IMG/VR virus record: IMGVR_UViG_3300025137_005870 | Location: 30,500 to 94,499 of that record | Strand: one strand, 5' to 3' | DNA from: a virus | DNA length: 64,000 bases | In this document: positions 1 through 8,864 of the stretch, one piece after another | How positions within the stretch are numbered: the first letter of the stretch is position 1 | Layout of the letters: every line of letters starts with the position of its first letter | The notes under the pieces: generated by a model | Database searches by the model: none | What the model was told of the DNA's origin: nothing | Seen by the model: the letters and a program-made list of their open reading frames with translations, nothing else | Program-made: the position numbers and the translations under genes

Positions 1-1490
1 CCTGTTGATAACTTAATACCCATATTCCACACAGCATATAATCCCGGATCTTTCTCTAGCTTTTTGTATGTAATATTATTTGGGTATTTCTTTATGTATT
101 CTTCTATAACAGTCTCTTCGTTGCCCGGAGAATTTGCATTAATCAAAATAAGTTCACATTTATCTTCAAATATGGTTTGGTTTGTTATATCTTCTAGAAA
201 CAATTTTATAAAATCATCCCCATCATAAACTGAAGTTATAATAGAAATCTTAGGCAGGTCATCTATAGAGATTAGGTGTGCTGGATCGGGGCTGTGGATC
301 AGATTTGATAGATTCCTGTGTTGTTTGGACCATCCAAATTCTTTCTTAACCCATTTTTGCAAATATTTAGCTTTTTGTAACCATTTATCATAATTTTTTC
401 TAACTTGTCTAAGACGTATTTTGTAAGAACCCTCCGTAGGATAACACCATACAGTGTCTTTTTCTAAAACGCCGGGCCACACAGCACTTTCATGAATTGG
501 TCCCAGTGTGTAATCCACGTTAGCAAAATAAGGTTTTAATTTGTTTTTCTTAGATTTTGTTTGTGCTGGTGCATATAGAAAATCGGTCTGTCCGGACCAA
601 GCTGGAGCGATGATTGGTAGTCCACTGTATGCAGCTTCAAAAAGTGGTAACCCAAATCCTTCTCCGTGTGTTAGTGAAACTAGACATTTTACTTTTGGGT
701 GTTTATACAGCGAATGTATTTCTGATTCGGACATATCACCATGTAGGAGATAAACTTTGCATTTTCTTTCTTCAATCTCTGGTATTGATTGAGATACTAC
801 CTCTTCAATATATTCCCTATCTACAACAGAGTTATTTTTTAAACTAGTTTTTAAAATAAGTCCTACTTCTTGATCATGGTTCTCTTCAACAAACCATCTA
901 ATGAGGTTTGCCATATTTTTTCTCGGACCCCACTGTGAGATAGCCAAATAGTTAAAATCATGCTCAAGATTTAGAGAGATCTCAGCAGCCTCATGGTCTT
1001 TTACGGGATATCCAGCAATGTCAACTGGTGTCTCACATCGTAAATGTACAGGGGCACCTGTCTCACTATTGTGCCCTTGGTACTCAGTCATAACAAAACC
1101 ATTCTTTGCATGCTCAGAAATGGTGATAATCCTATCCATCTCATTACATTTTTGTAACCAAACAGATGAAACTTTATTTGTTTCAATGCCGGCTGTAACA
1201 CCAATATTAATTGAGGCAATTTTTTGCCATTCATTGGGTATGGTAACTTGAACAGATATATCATATGGTAAATTTTGTTGCAGGTGGCGTGCGCCGGCAA
1301 ATACTTTAGAATCAATCCATTCTCTTTCCTCATTATCAATAGCTAACCAACCTGTCTCTCCCCATCCAGTTGGTAAGATATGAATATCTAGTTCTGACTC
1401 CTGTAGCCGAAGGGCGCGCAGAACAAAGCGAGTGTGCTCGCCGTATCCTGATTGTGAAAGCGCCGGGCCTCTAACTAATACTTTTTTCAC
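1..1490 (-). CDS. Two-domain glycosyltransferase (GT4-like then GT2-like), partial
   Basis: The frame is open from a GTG start at 1490 to the window edge, giving at least 496 residues; the C-terminus is missing. The start is set by AGGAGG five bases upstream and by a GTGA overlap with the stop of the preceding gene. The N-terminal two thirds look like a family 4 glycosyltransferase: it begins MKKVLVRGPALSQSGYGEHT and has an 'HGEGFGLPLFEA' nucleotide-sugar site. After about residue 400 a new domain begins with KISIITSVYDGDDF, the usual opening of a GT2 (GT-A) transferase. The acceptor is unknown; modification of DNA, virion proteins or host surface glycans are all possible. It is paired with another GT4 gene. 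Confidence 0.8.
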   Translation of the reverse strand, partial: MKKVLVRGPALSQSGYGEHTRFVLRALRLQESELDIHILPTGWGETGWLAIDNEEREWIDSKVFAGARHLQQNLPYDISVQVTIPNEWQKIASINIGVTAGIETNKVSSVWLQKCNEMDRIITISEHAKNGFVMTEYQGHNSETGAPVHLRCETPVDIAGYPVKDHEAAEISLNLEHDFNYLAISQWGPRKNMANLIRWFVEENHDQEVGLILKTSLKNNSVVDREYIEEVVSQSIPEIEERKCKVYLLHGDMSESEIHSLYKHPKVKCLVSLTHGEGFGLPLFEAAYSGLPIIAPAWSGQTDFLYAPAQTKSKKNKLKPYFANVDYTLGPIHESAVWPGVLEKDTVWCYPTEGSYKIRLRQVRKNYDKWLQKAKYLQKWVKKEFGWSKQHRNLSNLIHSPDPAHLISIDDLPKISIITSVYDGDDFIKLFLEDITNQTIFEDKCELILINANSPGNEETVIEEYIKKYPNNITYKKLEKDPGLYAVWNMGIKLST

Positions 1491-2755
1491 GATACCTCCT
1501 TGAGTTCCCAAGACTTGTAACCTTTTCTGGTTTCCCAAGAACCTAATCTGTTTGTAATGTCATCAATAAGGTTTAACCACTTTTCTTGAAAACCTTTGTA
1601 ATCATAATTCATCCTTACATGCTGGATTCCTTTTTGCCCCATCGCTTCTCTCTCTTCTTTAGACATATTGTAGAAAGTTCTAAGAGAATCAATAAAATCT
1701 TTCTCACTTATTCTATCTTCATAAATGTATGGGACCGTCTGGGATCCAATCAGAGCCTTGGCTGATGGCTCAATCCCGATACCAAACCATTCATTACCAT
1801 CAGTTACTTGTTCTTGGAGGCCTCCTGTCATATTAACAATAATAGGTGTTCCACAGGACAGTGATTCAAGAGTGGCCAAACCAAAACCTTCGGCGTCCGA
1901 AATATTAATCGTGCAATCTGCCATATTATACATCATTGAAAGACCTTCTGCTGGCATTTTATTAGTAGATAATACTACGCGGCCGTCTGTTATATTCATA
2001 TCTTCGATCATCTGGCGGAGATCTTGTCCGTTGGGGTCTTTTGGATCTGTATGCATTATTAGACAAACATTTTCTGGGCCCACTTCTTCTGCAAATTTAT
2101 TAAACCAGTGTAAGAGAGTGCCTGAGTGCTTACGACGTGCATTTCTATTGTTCCAAAAAAATACTGTGCGGCCTGCATGATCTGGGAAAGTTTCTTTGAT
2201 AAAACTGTCTACCTGATCTTGTTCGATTTTATAAAATATTTTATCATTTACAGCATGAGGAATATAATGATTCTCCACTTCAGGGGCTACTTTATTTACT
2301 ATATCGTGGGTTACTTTTGAGATAGACGCTACCACATCTGTAGAACGATACCATTTAGCATTGAACTTAGGCGGCGGATAGTTGTCCCATACATGATAAT
2401 AAACCATCGGTATAAGAGGTCGTACTTCATTTTCAATCTGCCACAGCCAGCCATAAAATCTTGGATCTGTCATAAACCAAAGTACATCTGGTTTCTCAGT
2501 CCACAAAATCGATCGAATACTTTCCGCTGATCCATATCCATCTACTGGGTACACAACCCAATCTTTTTCGCCCCATCTCTCATCTGAAATGAACTGTGGT
2601 TCATAACTTGGATGTTTAATCGCGCCTCCAAAACAAATAAAACGATATTTACCAGTTAAAATTAGTGTTTCAATAAAATTTTTAGTTTGGGTACCAACAC
2701 CAGATGGTGCCATAGGGTGATCTGCTAGGACTAGGATTGTCTTTTTCTTATTCAT
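1487..2755 (-). CDS. GT4-family glycosyltransferase
   Basis: The 422-residue protein has GT-B architecture. A glycine-rich N-terminal loop follows the first strand (ILVLADHPMAPSGVGT, residues 7-22). The diagnostic EGFGLATLESLSCGTP (residues 289-304) carries the E-x7-E pair that binds the nucleotide-sugar donor in family 4 enzymes. It overlaps the next glycosyltransferase by four bases, so the two are probably co-translated and act on the same product. No membrane segment or signal peptide is visible, so it should be cytoplasmic. The sugar and acceptor cannot be told from sequence. Confidence 0.85.
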   Translation of the reverse strand: MNKKKTILVLADHPMAPSGVGTQTKNFIETLILTGKYRFICFGGAIKHPSYEPQFISDERWGEKDWVVYPVDGYGSAESIRSILWTEKPDVLWFMTDPRFYGWLWQIENEVRPLIPMVYYHVWDNYPPPKFNAKWYRSTDVVASISKVTHDIVNKVAPEVENHYIPHAVNDKIFYKIEQDQVDSFIKETFPDHAGRTVFFWNNRNARRKHSGTLLHWFNKFAEEVGPENVCLIMHTDPKDPNGQDLRQMIEDMNITDGRVVLSTNKMPAEGLSMMYNMADCTINISDAEGFGLATLESLSCGTPIIVNMTGGLQEQVTDGNEWFGIGIEPSAKALIGSQTVPYIYEDRISEKDFIDSLRTFYNMSKEEREAMGQKGIQHVRMNYDYKGFQEKWLNLIDDITNRLGSWETRKGYKSWELKEVS

Positions 2756-2762
2756 TTAAACC

Positions 2763-3527
2763 TCATCTGCAATGTTCTGTTTTATAGAAATCGCAGTATT
2801 TACAAGATAATCTATTCTTAATAGAAATCTTTCTCTTTATATTAATAACCGCTTTTTCGAGGAATGTCAAGGCATTTTTTACTTTTATTTGCCCGCTTGT
2901 AACTCGAAAAATCTCTGTGTTGTTCTTTTTGGCTGTTCTCTTGAGCAAACCAAAATGTGTCTCGATCTTGTCGATCGGGATGTTATGTTTCTTACCCCAG
3001 AAAACTTTGTATAGGGTTAACTGGTAGTTGATGATCTTATCAGCCTTCTTTCTGGCGTCCCAGCCCCACCCACAAGTCTTCCAGTCAAGGATATGATACT
3101 TACCATCCTTAGTCTTGACAACGAGGTCTATGAAGCCTTTAAACTTCAAATCGTGCCCTTCAATGTCTTCATAAAGCATTTCTTCTGTGGAGATAACCTC
3201 ACAGTCCTCAAAGTAGTTATCTAGTTCCTCACGAAACGACGAAACGATGGGCGCGTACTGGCCCATCATTTGCTCTCGTAGGGTCTTGTCGATCTCCACT
3301 TCTTTCTTTTCTAATGAAACGATTTCTTTTTCGAACTCTTCCAGAAAGTGTTTCTCTCTGTCTAGATCTTCATTTAGAAGCCCGTGTTCACAAACACTGT
3401 GGATCGCGGTCCCAAAAGCAGTGTGTAGGTTGCCTTTGAAGCCTGCGATTCTTTCAACGTATTGAAGTCGGTGTTTGTGTGGGCATTCGTTCCAAGTTTT
3501 TATCTCTGAATAAGAGACATGCGCCAT
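2763..3527 (-). CDS. PD-(D/E)XK nuclease with likely Fe-S cluster (Cas4/RecB type)
   Basis: The 254-residue protein begins with the YSEIKTWNECPHKHRLQYVE signature of the RecB/Cas4/AddB nuclease superfamily. Catalytic motifs are GFIDLV (D134) and DWKT (D148, K150), followed by a QLTLYK helix. Four cysteines (15, 242, 245, 253) have the C-...-CxxC-...-C spacing that holds a 4Fe-4S cluster in AddB and Cas4. It is probably a 5' or single-strand exonuclease used in phage recombination or host DNA degradation. The ATG directly follows the stop of the next upstream gene. Confidence 0.85.
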   Translation of the reverse strand: MAHVSYSEIKTWNECPHKHRLQYVERIAGFKGNLHTAFGTAIHSVCEHGLLNEDLDREKHFLEEFEKEIVSLEKKEVEIDKTLREQMMGQYAPIVSSFREELDNYFEDCEVISTEEMLYEDIEGHDLKFKGFIDLVVKTKDGKYHILDWKTCGWGWDARKKADKIINYQLTLYKVFWGKKHNIPIDKIETHFGLLKRTAKKNNTEIFRVTSGQIKVKNALTFLEKAVINIKRKISIKNRLSCKYCDFYKTEHCR

Positions 3528-3854
3528 TTATTCCTCAGTCGAGACCTTTTTAGCACGCCGTCGTTGCGTAGTCTTTGGTTTCTCTTCTTTTAATATAACC
3601 TGTTTTTTAGGTTTGTCAACTGATTTCTTTTCAAAAATCCAAGTCCCGGATAACAATGACAAATTCCAGTTTTTTAACGTTGGATTTTGTATGCAGTTAC
3701 CAAAAGATTTTTTGTGACTTTTTAAAATCTCAATTGCGTCTGCTAGGACAAATTTTCTTTTCCTGATGTTCTCTCGATCATTTTTTTCATATAATTCGAT
3801 ATAAACTTCAAAAGTGTCTTTATTTTCTCTAACTTCTGTATTTTTAATGCTCAT
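3528..3854 (-). CDS. Unknown 108-aa protein with basic tail
   Basis: I do not recognise this protein. The N-terminal 75 residues are mixed alpha/beta. The C-terminal 35 are rich in Lys and Arg (KPKTTQRRRAKK), suggesting nucleic-acid contact. It overlaps the upstream metallopeptidase-like gene by 11 bases and abuts the downstream nuclease, so it belongs to the same operon. Confidence 0.65.
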   Translation of the reverse strand: MSIKNTEVRENKDTFEVYIELYEKNDRENIRKRKFVLADAIEILKSHKKSFGNCIQNPTLKNWNLSLLSGTWIFEKKSVDKPKKQVILKEEKPKTTQRRRAKKVSTEE

Positions 3855-4536
3855 CTGTGATCACTCCTTCTATTTTAATAAATAGTTGCGGACTAACTCT
3901 CTTTAATATTTCTCTGTCACCTAAATAATAGTTTTCAACGCCAGAGGCCCAATATTCTCTCAAACTCGTTATTGAATAAGGGCTATAAAACAACCCATTA
4001 GTTAAAGTTCTTAATTTGGGGTAACCTATATCTTGATACAAAAACATATCAAAATCTAGATCATACTCTGTATTTGAGAAATCATGTAAGATTTCTGTGT
4101 CTTGTGCAAGTAGAAGATCTTTTAGGCGCCGTCTTTTACCAAGAAACTCAGTATGAAGAGATCCATCCGCATAAATGTAGTGCCCCTCTGCTACTTCTAG
4201 AGAGTGGGCCATTTCGTGCAAAATGTTTTCTAACAAATCTCTACTATTTATGATTTTATTACTAATATATATCGCGCCATCTTTGTACAATGCTTCTAAG
4301 TCTCTTATCTCTAAAAAATCAAAAGTACCAACAATTATAGTATCCACTTCTTCAAATAAATGAGGCGGTATATTTTGTTCTAAATAATTTATTGCATCTT
4401 GAGTATCAACATCACCAACAAATGGTTCCTGCACATATAATAGTTTCCCAAACAGACGATATTCTTTTCGTAAAACCTTTTGGTCCAGTAAAGATCTTTT
4501 TATTATATCTTCAATATTGAGTCTATTTTTATCCAT
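3844..4536 (-). CDS. Putative zinc metallopeptidase-like protein
   Basis: The 230-residue protein contains ENILHEMAHSLEVAEGHY near residue 105; HEMAH fits the HExxH zinc motif of gluzincin/metzincin-like peptidases. The third ligand is uncertain. There is no signal peptide. SprT-like or phage 'wss-type' peptidases have this size, but the overall fold is not clear to me. It overlaps the upstream gene by eight bases. Confidence 0.55.
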   Translation of the reverse strand: MDKNRLNIEDIIKRSLLDQKVLRKEYRLFGKLLYVQEPFVGDVDTQDAINYLEQNIPPHLFEEVDTIIVGTFDFLEIRDLEALYKDGAIYISNKIINSRDLLENILHEMAHSLEVAEGHYIYADGSLHTEFLGKRRRLKDLLLAQDTEILHDFSNTEYDLDFDMFLYQDIGYPKLRTLTNGLFYSPYSITSLREYWASGVENYYLGDREILKRVSPQLFIKIEGVITDEH

Positions 4537-4855
4537 TTTCTTCAGATTTGACCATTTCTTGGCCGGCTTCTAAATCTGCAAAAGCCTGACGATATCCTCT
4601 AATAAAGTTTTCTTCCGCTAAGGCCATTACAAACTCTGGAAATTCTTCCGCCATTAGATCTACTATCATTTCAACAGTAATATTGCCATCCCACTCATAT
4701 TCCTTGCCTGTATCTATCTTAAAACGAATCATTTCTTGTTCGAATTTCTGGCCAACATAATCAACAAGCCAAACCTTCATTGGAGAATCAGGGGTAACGT
4801 TTTTGAATATTTCACTTTCTTTAGCAATTTCACTTTCTCTATCAGCAACTTGCAT
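4529..4855 (-). CDS. Unknown acidic 108-aa protein
   Basis: A small acidic protein, mostly helical, with no recognised domain. It is the first gene behind a clear sigma70-type promoter (4877-4905) and begins the operon running down to the nuclease at 2763. The last eight bases overlap the start of the metallopeptidase-like gene. Confidence 0.65.
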   Translation of the reverse strand: MQVADRESEIAKESEIFKNVTPDSPMKVWLVDYVGQKFEQEMIRFKIDTGKEYEWDGNITVEMIVDLMAEEFPEFVMALAEENFIRGYRQAFADLEAGQEMVKSEENG

Positions 4856-4876
4856 AATAATCTCCTTTCATATTAT

Positions 4877-4905
4877 ATTATAACCACATTATGGTCTCAT
4901 GTCAA
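4877..4905 (-). promoter_or_regulatory. sigma70-type promoter
   Basis: On the minus strand TTGACA (4900-4905), 17 bp, then TATAAT (4877-4882): a full consensus match. The gene starting at 4855 begins 22 bp beyond the -10 box. Confidence 0.8.
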
Positions 4906-4913
4906 GGATAAAT

Positions 4914-6269
4914 TTATAAAACCTTTGCTGCCAACGTTGCAACCTTAGATCTTTCACCTTTTCTCAGTGTAATGTGGCCTGTAATTTCGTGCGCTTTCAT
5001 CTTTTCGACGGCGTGAGTCAAGCCAGAAGACATCTCATTAATGTAGATGTTATCTATCTGCTCTACGTCGCCCGTGAGGACGATCTTTGTCCCTTCCCCT
5101 ACTCGGGTTAGGATAGTCTTGATCTCGTGCGCTGTGAGGTTCTGAGCCTCATCTATGACGATGAATGCGTTGGCAATAGAACGACCACGGATATATGTGA
5201 GTGCTTCAATCTCAATCAGACCTCGTTGCATATAATCTTCAAGTGTCGTTTGATCATCACCTGTCAAAAACTTCAAGTTATCCTGAACTGGTGCTAGCCA
5301 AGGGGCCATTTTTTCTTCAAGAGAACCGGGCAAGAAGCCAATGTCTTTACCCATAGGCATAACTGGGCGGGATACAACCAGCTTTTTGTATGGAGTGCGA
5401 CAGTATGAATCGTCTTTTAACTTATCTTTGATGTTAAGATTTGAAACAACCTGCTCCAACCCAGCGGCGATCGCCATAAGGGTTTTACCCGAGCCGGCTT
5501 TGCCTACGAGGGATACCACCTCGATGCTGGGATCCATTAAAAGGTCCAGTGCAAAGGTTTGTTCCTTGTTTCGCGCTTTGACACCCCAAAGACCGTCTTT
5601 AAAGTTTAAAACTTCCTCTAATGGGCTCATATAATCAGAAAAACGGCATAAAGCAGTCTTTTTTTCGTTTGAACTGGACACCAGCATAACAAACTCATTG
5701 GGGCAGATACCCCTATGTTCCTCTGGATCTAGGTAAACCGGGTCATTTTGATAGAAGAAATCAACCTCTTGGTCGTCTACTAAGCAAGACCGGAAGCCAG
5801 TAAAGAGGTCAGATTCTTTCTTAATGACCTCATTTTCCCTATAATCCTCACTTAAAAGACCTATTGCATCGCAAATGACACGCATATTGATGTCTCGACT
5901 GACAACAATAGTTTTTCTGGCGCCGTTGTTCTGGTCTTCCCCAATAGCAGTTGAAATAATCTCGTGATCAGGCACAGATTTATCTAAATCGTTAGGTAAA
6001 GCGGTCAAATTATGGCTGACCACTCTAAGAATACCTTTTCCTTTGCCTAGTCGGACACCTTTTTGCAAGGATCCTTTTGCTCTCAATTCATCAAAGGACC
6101 GAATTATTTTTCTTGCATTAATACCAACACTGTCTTGTCGTTTTTTGTGTTTATCAATCTCTTCAAGAACTTTCAATGGTATTACAATGTCATTGTTAGC
6201 AAAATTATTTATACAGTCCGCATCCGTCAAACAAGCACTTGTATCAAGCACATAAGTTTTTTTTGCCAT
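4914..6269 (-). CDS. phoH: PIN-PhoH protein (PhoH-like ATPase/RNase)
   Basis: The 451-residue protein joins an N-terminal PIN ribonuclease-type domain (YVLDTSACLTD, acidic D9) to a C-terminal PhoH ATPase domain. The ATPase has Walker A GKAGSGKT (256-263) and Walker B VIDEAQN with DEAQ at 373-376. This is the PhoH2 arrangement, an ATP-driven RNA helicase/RNase in bacteria. PhoH proteins are common in marine phages and are often linked to phosphate stress, though their role in infection is not settled. Here a PiT-like phosphate permease is encoded about 17 kb away. Confidence 0.92.
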   Translation of the reverse strand: MAKKTYVLDTSACLTDADCINNFANNDIVIPLKVLEEIDKHKKRQDSVGINARKIIRSFDELRAKGSLQKGVRLGKGKGILRVVSHNLTALPNDLDKSVPDHEIISTAIGEDQNNGARKTIVVSRDINMRVICDAIGLLSEDYRENEVIKKESDLFTGFRSCLVDDQEVDFFYQNDPVYLDPEEHRGICPNEFVMLVSSSNEKKTALCRFSDYMSPLEEVLNFKDGLWGVKARNKEQTFALDLLMDPSIEVVSLVGKAGSGKTLMAIAAGLEQVVSNLNIKDKLKDDSYCRTPYKKLVVSRPVMPMGKDIGFLPGSLEEKMAPWLAPVQDNLKFLTGDDQTTLEDYMQRGLIEIEALTYIRGRSIANAFIVIDEAQNLTAHEIKTILTRVGEGTKIVLTGDVEQIDNIYINEMSSGLTHAVEKMKAHEITGHITLRKGERSKVATLAAKVL

Positions 6270-6320
6270 ATTGCTTTGCCTCTTTTAGAACCCTTATGGG
6301 GTCATTAGTAAGTAGTCTGA

Positions 6321-6355
6321 AACAAAAGAACCCGCCTCAATCGAGACGGGTTCTT
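6321..6355 (-). terminator. Rho-independent terminator
   Basis: AAGAACCCG (6326-6334) pairs with CGGGTTCTT (6347-6355), with three further inner pairs and an AATC loop. On the minus strand the stem is followed by TTTTGTTT, so it ends transcripts of the nucleotidyltransferase gene at 6439. Confidence 0.8.
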
Positions 6356-6438
6356 GGGATAAATTGAGACACCTATGAGTTACTAACCTTTCTCTCAGTT
6401 TTCACTACCCCGTGCCTCCCTGCGGGTTGGGGGGGACC

Positions 6439-6897
6439 TTAGTAGGCTACTTGGTTACGCCATTTTTCTAAATCTTTAGCTCTTTTTTTTTGTGTTGCGC
6501 TTATGACCATAGAGGAACTGCTTTGGATTTTACCGCCGCCAATGCCCCAGATCATTTCAATACCATTCTCCCTACAAAATCTAGCCTCTGGTGTGTTGAC
6601 ATTCTCTCTGTCGCCACCGTTAGCAAAAATGTCAGGCCTCAACTCATCCAAGGAGGCCACAACTGTTCTATCTTCATCTTTTGCCATTACGACGTGATCC
6701 ACAAAGTCGTAGGCACCAATAAGTTCGGCTCGCTCTTCCCAAGGCATAAAAACATAACCTTTCTTGCGAAGTAGCCAATCATCTGAATTCACAATAACAA
6801 GCAGCTTTCCGTGTTGTGCTGCGTCCTGCATCATACGGAGGTGTCCAACGTGGACAGGATCAAATCCTCCCGATACAGCGATTACTTTCTCACCCAT
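6439..6897 (-). CDS. Cytidylyltransferase-like nucleotidyltransferase
   Basis: The 152-residue protein starts MGEKVIAVSGGFDPVHVGHL; the GGFDPVHxGH motif is the HxGH site of the cytidylyltransferase superfamily (glycerol-3-phosphate cytidylyltransferase, RfaE C-domain). A later QSSSSMVIS segment matches the conserved S/T-rich region near the second signature. I chose the ATG at 6897 because AGAGGA precedes it and the core motif begins directly after. It overlaps the preceding membrane-protein gene by eight bases. The probable product is a nucleotide-activated sugar or alditol, perhaps feeding the glycosyltransferases at 1-2755. Confidence 0.8.
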   Translation of the reverse strand: MGEKVIAVSGGFDPVHVGHLRMMQDAAQHGKLLVIVNSDDWLLRKKGYVFMPWEERAELIGAYDFVDHVVMAKDEDRTVVASLDELRPDIFANGGDRENVNTPEARFCRENGIEMIWGIGGGKIQSSSSMVISATQKKRAKDLEKWRNQVAY

Positions 6898-7063
6898 AAA
6901 TCCTCTCTTGTAGACACTCTTGAATCTGTAACACTCTTCCCGCATCTGGTGAACCCAGTGCAGTCTCAAATATATAGTAACTAGTAATGGTCGCTACAAT
7001 AGCGCCGAAAACTACTCCCGTTGCAAATCCTATGTATCCTGCTCCTAACTTTTTAACATTCAT
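6890..7063 (-). CDS. Small membrane protein (57 aa)
   Basis: MNVKKLGAGYIGFATGVVFG opens one hydrophobic helix spanning about residues 8-30, followed by a short polar tail containing one Cys. The ATG at 7063 has GAGGGGG upstream and lies 28 bp from a consensus promoter. It overlaps the nucleotidyltransferase start, suggesting coupled translation. Function unknown. Confidence 0.6.
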   Translation of the reverse strand: MNVKKLGAGYIGFATGVVFGAIVATITSYYIFETALGSPDAGRVLQIQECLQERIYG

Positions 7064-7090
7064 AGCCGAAGTTCCCCCTCGACTATAACT

Positions 7091-7119
7091 AGTATAACAA
7101 ACCACCGTGTGCTTGTCAA
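7091..7119 (-). promoter_or_regulatory. sigma70-type promoter
   Basis: Minus-strand TTGACA (7114-7119), 17 bp, TATACT (7091-7096). It drives the membrane-protein/nucleotidyltransferase pair at 6439-7063. Confidence 0.75.
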
Positions 7120-7137
7120 ATAATTTTTATCAAAATG

Positions 7138-7452
7138 TTAGATTTTTTCTGCTTTGCAACCTTTTGGTAGGTAAGACTTAGGTTTTTTCTTGTATTCTTT
7201 AAGTGGTGGCTGCACCCATTTGGAGTACGGACAAAATATTTTATGATCGCTTTTATCTTGTAAGAACATCTCTAAACCAACAATGTCGTTTTTGAGGTCT
7301 TTAGAGGCCTTCTCACAATCCGTAGGCTTTTGAGGGGCCGGTTCCTCTTCCGTGTCAACAGAATGGCTCACAAACACATCAGAAGGCCCGTAAGAGGCAA
7401 CACTAGTTGGGGCGAGCAAAAGAAAAAATAAGATCGGTCCTCGAACCATCAT
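7138..7452 (-). CDS. Secreted small protein with signal peptide
   Basis: A 104-residue protein with a clear Sec signal (VRGPILFFLLLAPTSVAS). The mature part is charged and holds three Cys residues that could form disulphides. It overlaps the gene for a membrane coiled-coil protein upstream by four bases, an arrangement like the paired inner and outer spanins of tailed phages. No lipobox is present, so the spanin idea is only tentative. Confidence 0.6.
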   Translation of the reverse strand: MMVRGPILFFLLLAPTSVASYGPSDVFVSHSVDTEEEPAPQKPTDCEKASKDLKNDIVGLEMFLQDKSDHKIFCPYSKWVQPPLKEYKKKPKSYLPKGCKAEKI

Positions 7453-7721
7453 ATCTTAGACACCAGTGTTTCGATACGACCAAGAGTTTGTTTCATATAC
7501 TCAATATCTTTTTCAATTGAAATAATTGCCTTAGAGTTTGTGTCAGCCTCTGACAATTTCTTTTCTATTACAACCACCATGTTCTCAGCATCGCCAAGAT
7601 CATTTTGTAGTTGAGCAAGCGCAACATTTGTATTCCAAACCCAGCCAGCAAGTGGCATTATAATCACACCTAAGACAACTGTGAACACCTTCCACATCTT
7701 TTCGCCTAAGTTTACGGCCAT
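7449..7721 (-). CDS. Membrane-anchored coiled-coil protein
   Basis: The 90-residue protein has one transmembrane helix (WKVFTVVLGVIIMPLAGWVW, about residues 10-29) followed by a heptad-rich coiled coil to the end. Topology and size fit an inner-membrane spanin or a holin-associated protein, and it is coupled to the signal-peptide protein downstream. GGAGGG precedes the ATG. Confidence 0.6.
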   Translation of the reverse strand: MAVNLGEKMWKVFTVVLGVIIMPLAGWVWNTNVALAQLQNDLGDAENMVVVIEKKLSEADTNSKAIISIEKDIEYMKQTLGRIETLVSKI

Positions 7722-7744
7722 AATAAAGCCCTCCGTCTTCCATT

Positions 7745-7754
7745 AATAAGTAGT
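7745..7754 (-). promoter_or_regulatory. Late-promoter-like motif
   Basis: ACTACTTATT on the minus strand, 24 bp before the ATG at 7721. It is a one-base variant of the late motif seen throughout the window. Confidence 0.45.
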
Positions 7755-7981
7755 TAGCAAAGTTCTAAATTGTCTACTGTTTCCATACATCTGTATCGTT
7801 TTCCTTTTATTAAAAACTGCACTGCAATGTATCCCTCAATGACCAGAGGGCCACCGGGGAACTGTGTGAACTTTGGGTCTCCTATGGTGTACCAGCCATT
7901 TGATAAGACTGTTCCGCACCTTTTGGAGCCCTTGCATTTGACTCGCTGCCCTCGTTTAAAAGGACATTTCTTTTTTTTCAT
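7754..7981 (-). CDS. Small Cys-rich SH3/KOW-like protein
   Basis: The 75-residue protein resembles the 'VGDLV' family found in the accessory region. A basic opening (FKRGQRVKCKGSKRCGTVLS) is followed by a beta-rich segment YIAVQFLIKGKRYRC. Five cysteines (6, 16, 22, 65, 75) could bind zinc. It follows the virion-like gene at 7985 by three bases. Function unknown. Confidence 0.55.
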   Translation of the reverse strand: MKKKKCPFKRGQRVKCKGSKRCGTVLSNGWYTIGDPKFTQFPGGPLVIEGYIAVQFLIKGKRYRCMETVDNLELC

Positions 7982-7984
7982 TTA

Positions 7985-8857
7985 TTAGCTTGAAAATCCT
8001 GAGTTTGTCCCTGCAAATACATTGTCAGTCATAAAGCCAGATGTTGTAGTTCTTGATAAACCGCCGCCAGTATTAATTCTGTTGTTGTCAAGAGCATACT
8101 CAATGTGGAGTATTGGAGCGTTTGCGGTATCGTTTTTTATTTTGACGGACGAGATGCTGGAGGATCGCGGTCGTGTCATAAAGTTGCTCTTTTCCAAAGA
8201 TAATGGGTGGAGGCCAACCATACCATAAACTCCTTTATTACGCATTGTTATTTCTAACTGCTGTAACATTGGGGCGGATAACTTAAACTCGTATCTTCCG
8301 TCAGCAGGGCTTAGGCCGGAGGTCATTCGCTGGGGGTTAGTAAGAAATTGGGTTGCAATTTTGCCAGAGGGATCTGAGTCCCTAGGATCTTGTTTCTGAT
8401 TATGACCTAAAATATTTCTTATGTGCAGAGCGTTTGACGCTGGTTTGAAATCACCGTTTCTATCTATCTCAAACTCCACATTCGGAATACACCCAAAATA
8501 ATAGAGGGCAAGCTGAGGAGTATTGAAGCCATAAAAGTCAGCCGAGAATGTGGCACTAAGAACTCTTTTTACATTATTGACTGGTTTCTCTGCACGTCCA
8601 GATATGTCGGCGCGACCCGTATTATTCAACCGAAAATCAAAACCTATAAAAGGCAAAGATAAGGAAGCTTCTCGGTCTAGGGTGAGACTGAAAGCAGTAA
8701 AACTAGTTCCTGTACCAATGCCAGTGGGATTAACATCACCGGCACCATCCCATATAGCTCCGGCGTCCGCTTGTCTGCCCTCGCCGTATGCTGCACGGCG
8801 CATTACCTCTACTGAATAGGTTAGCCCGTCTGATTTAATGTTTTGTATTCTTGCCAT
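7985..8857 (-). CDS. Virion-like structural protein, unknown
   Basis: The 290-residue protein is low in Cys and rich in Ser, Gly, Asn and Thr, with beta-strand patterns like tail or tube proteins (starts MARIQNIKSDGLTYSVEVMR). I do not recognise the family. Expression appears late: a late promoter motif lies 19-28 bp before the ATG and is embedded in a 15-bp hairpin that also contains the AGGAGGG ribosome-binding site (see 8865-8906). Confidence 0.6.
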   Translation of the reverse strand: MARIQNIKSDGLTYSVEVMRRAAYGEGRQADAGAIWDGAGDVNPTGIGTGTSFTAFSLTLDREASLSLPFIGFDFRLNNTGRADISGRAEKPVNNVKRVLSATFSADFYGFNTPQLALYYFGCIPNVEFEIDRNGDFKPASNALHIRNILGHNQKQDPRDSDPSGKIATQFLTNPQRMTSGLSPADGRYEFKLSAPMLQQLEITMRNKGVYGMVGLHPLSLEKSNFMTRPRSSSISSVKIKNDTANAPILHIEYALDNNRINTGGGLSRTTTSGFMTDNVFAGTNSGFSS

Positions 8858-8864
8858 AAGAAAA

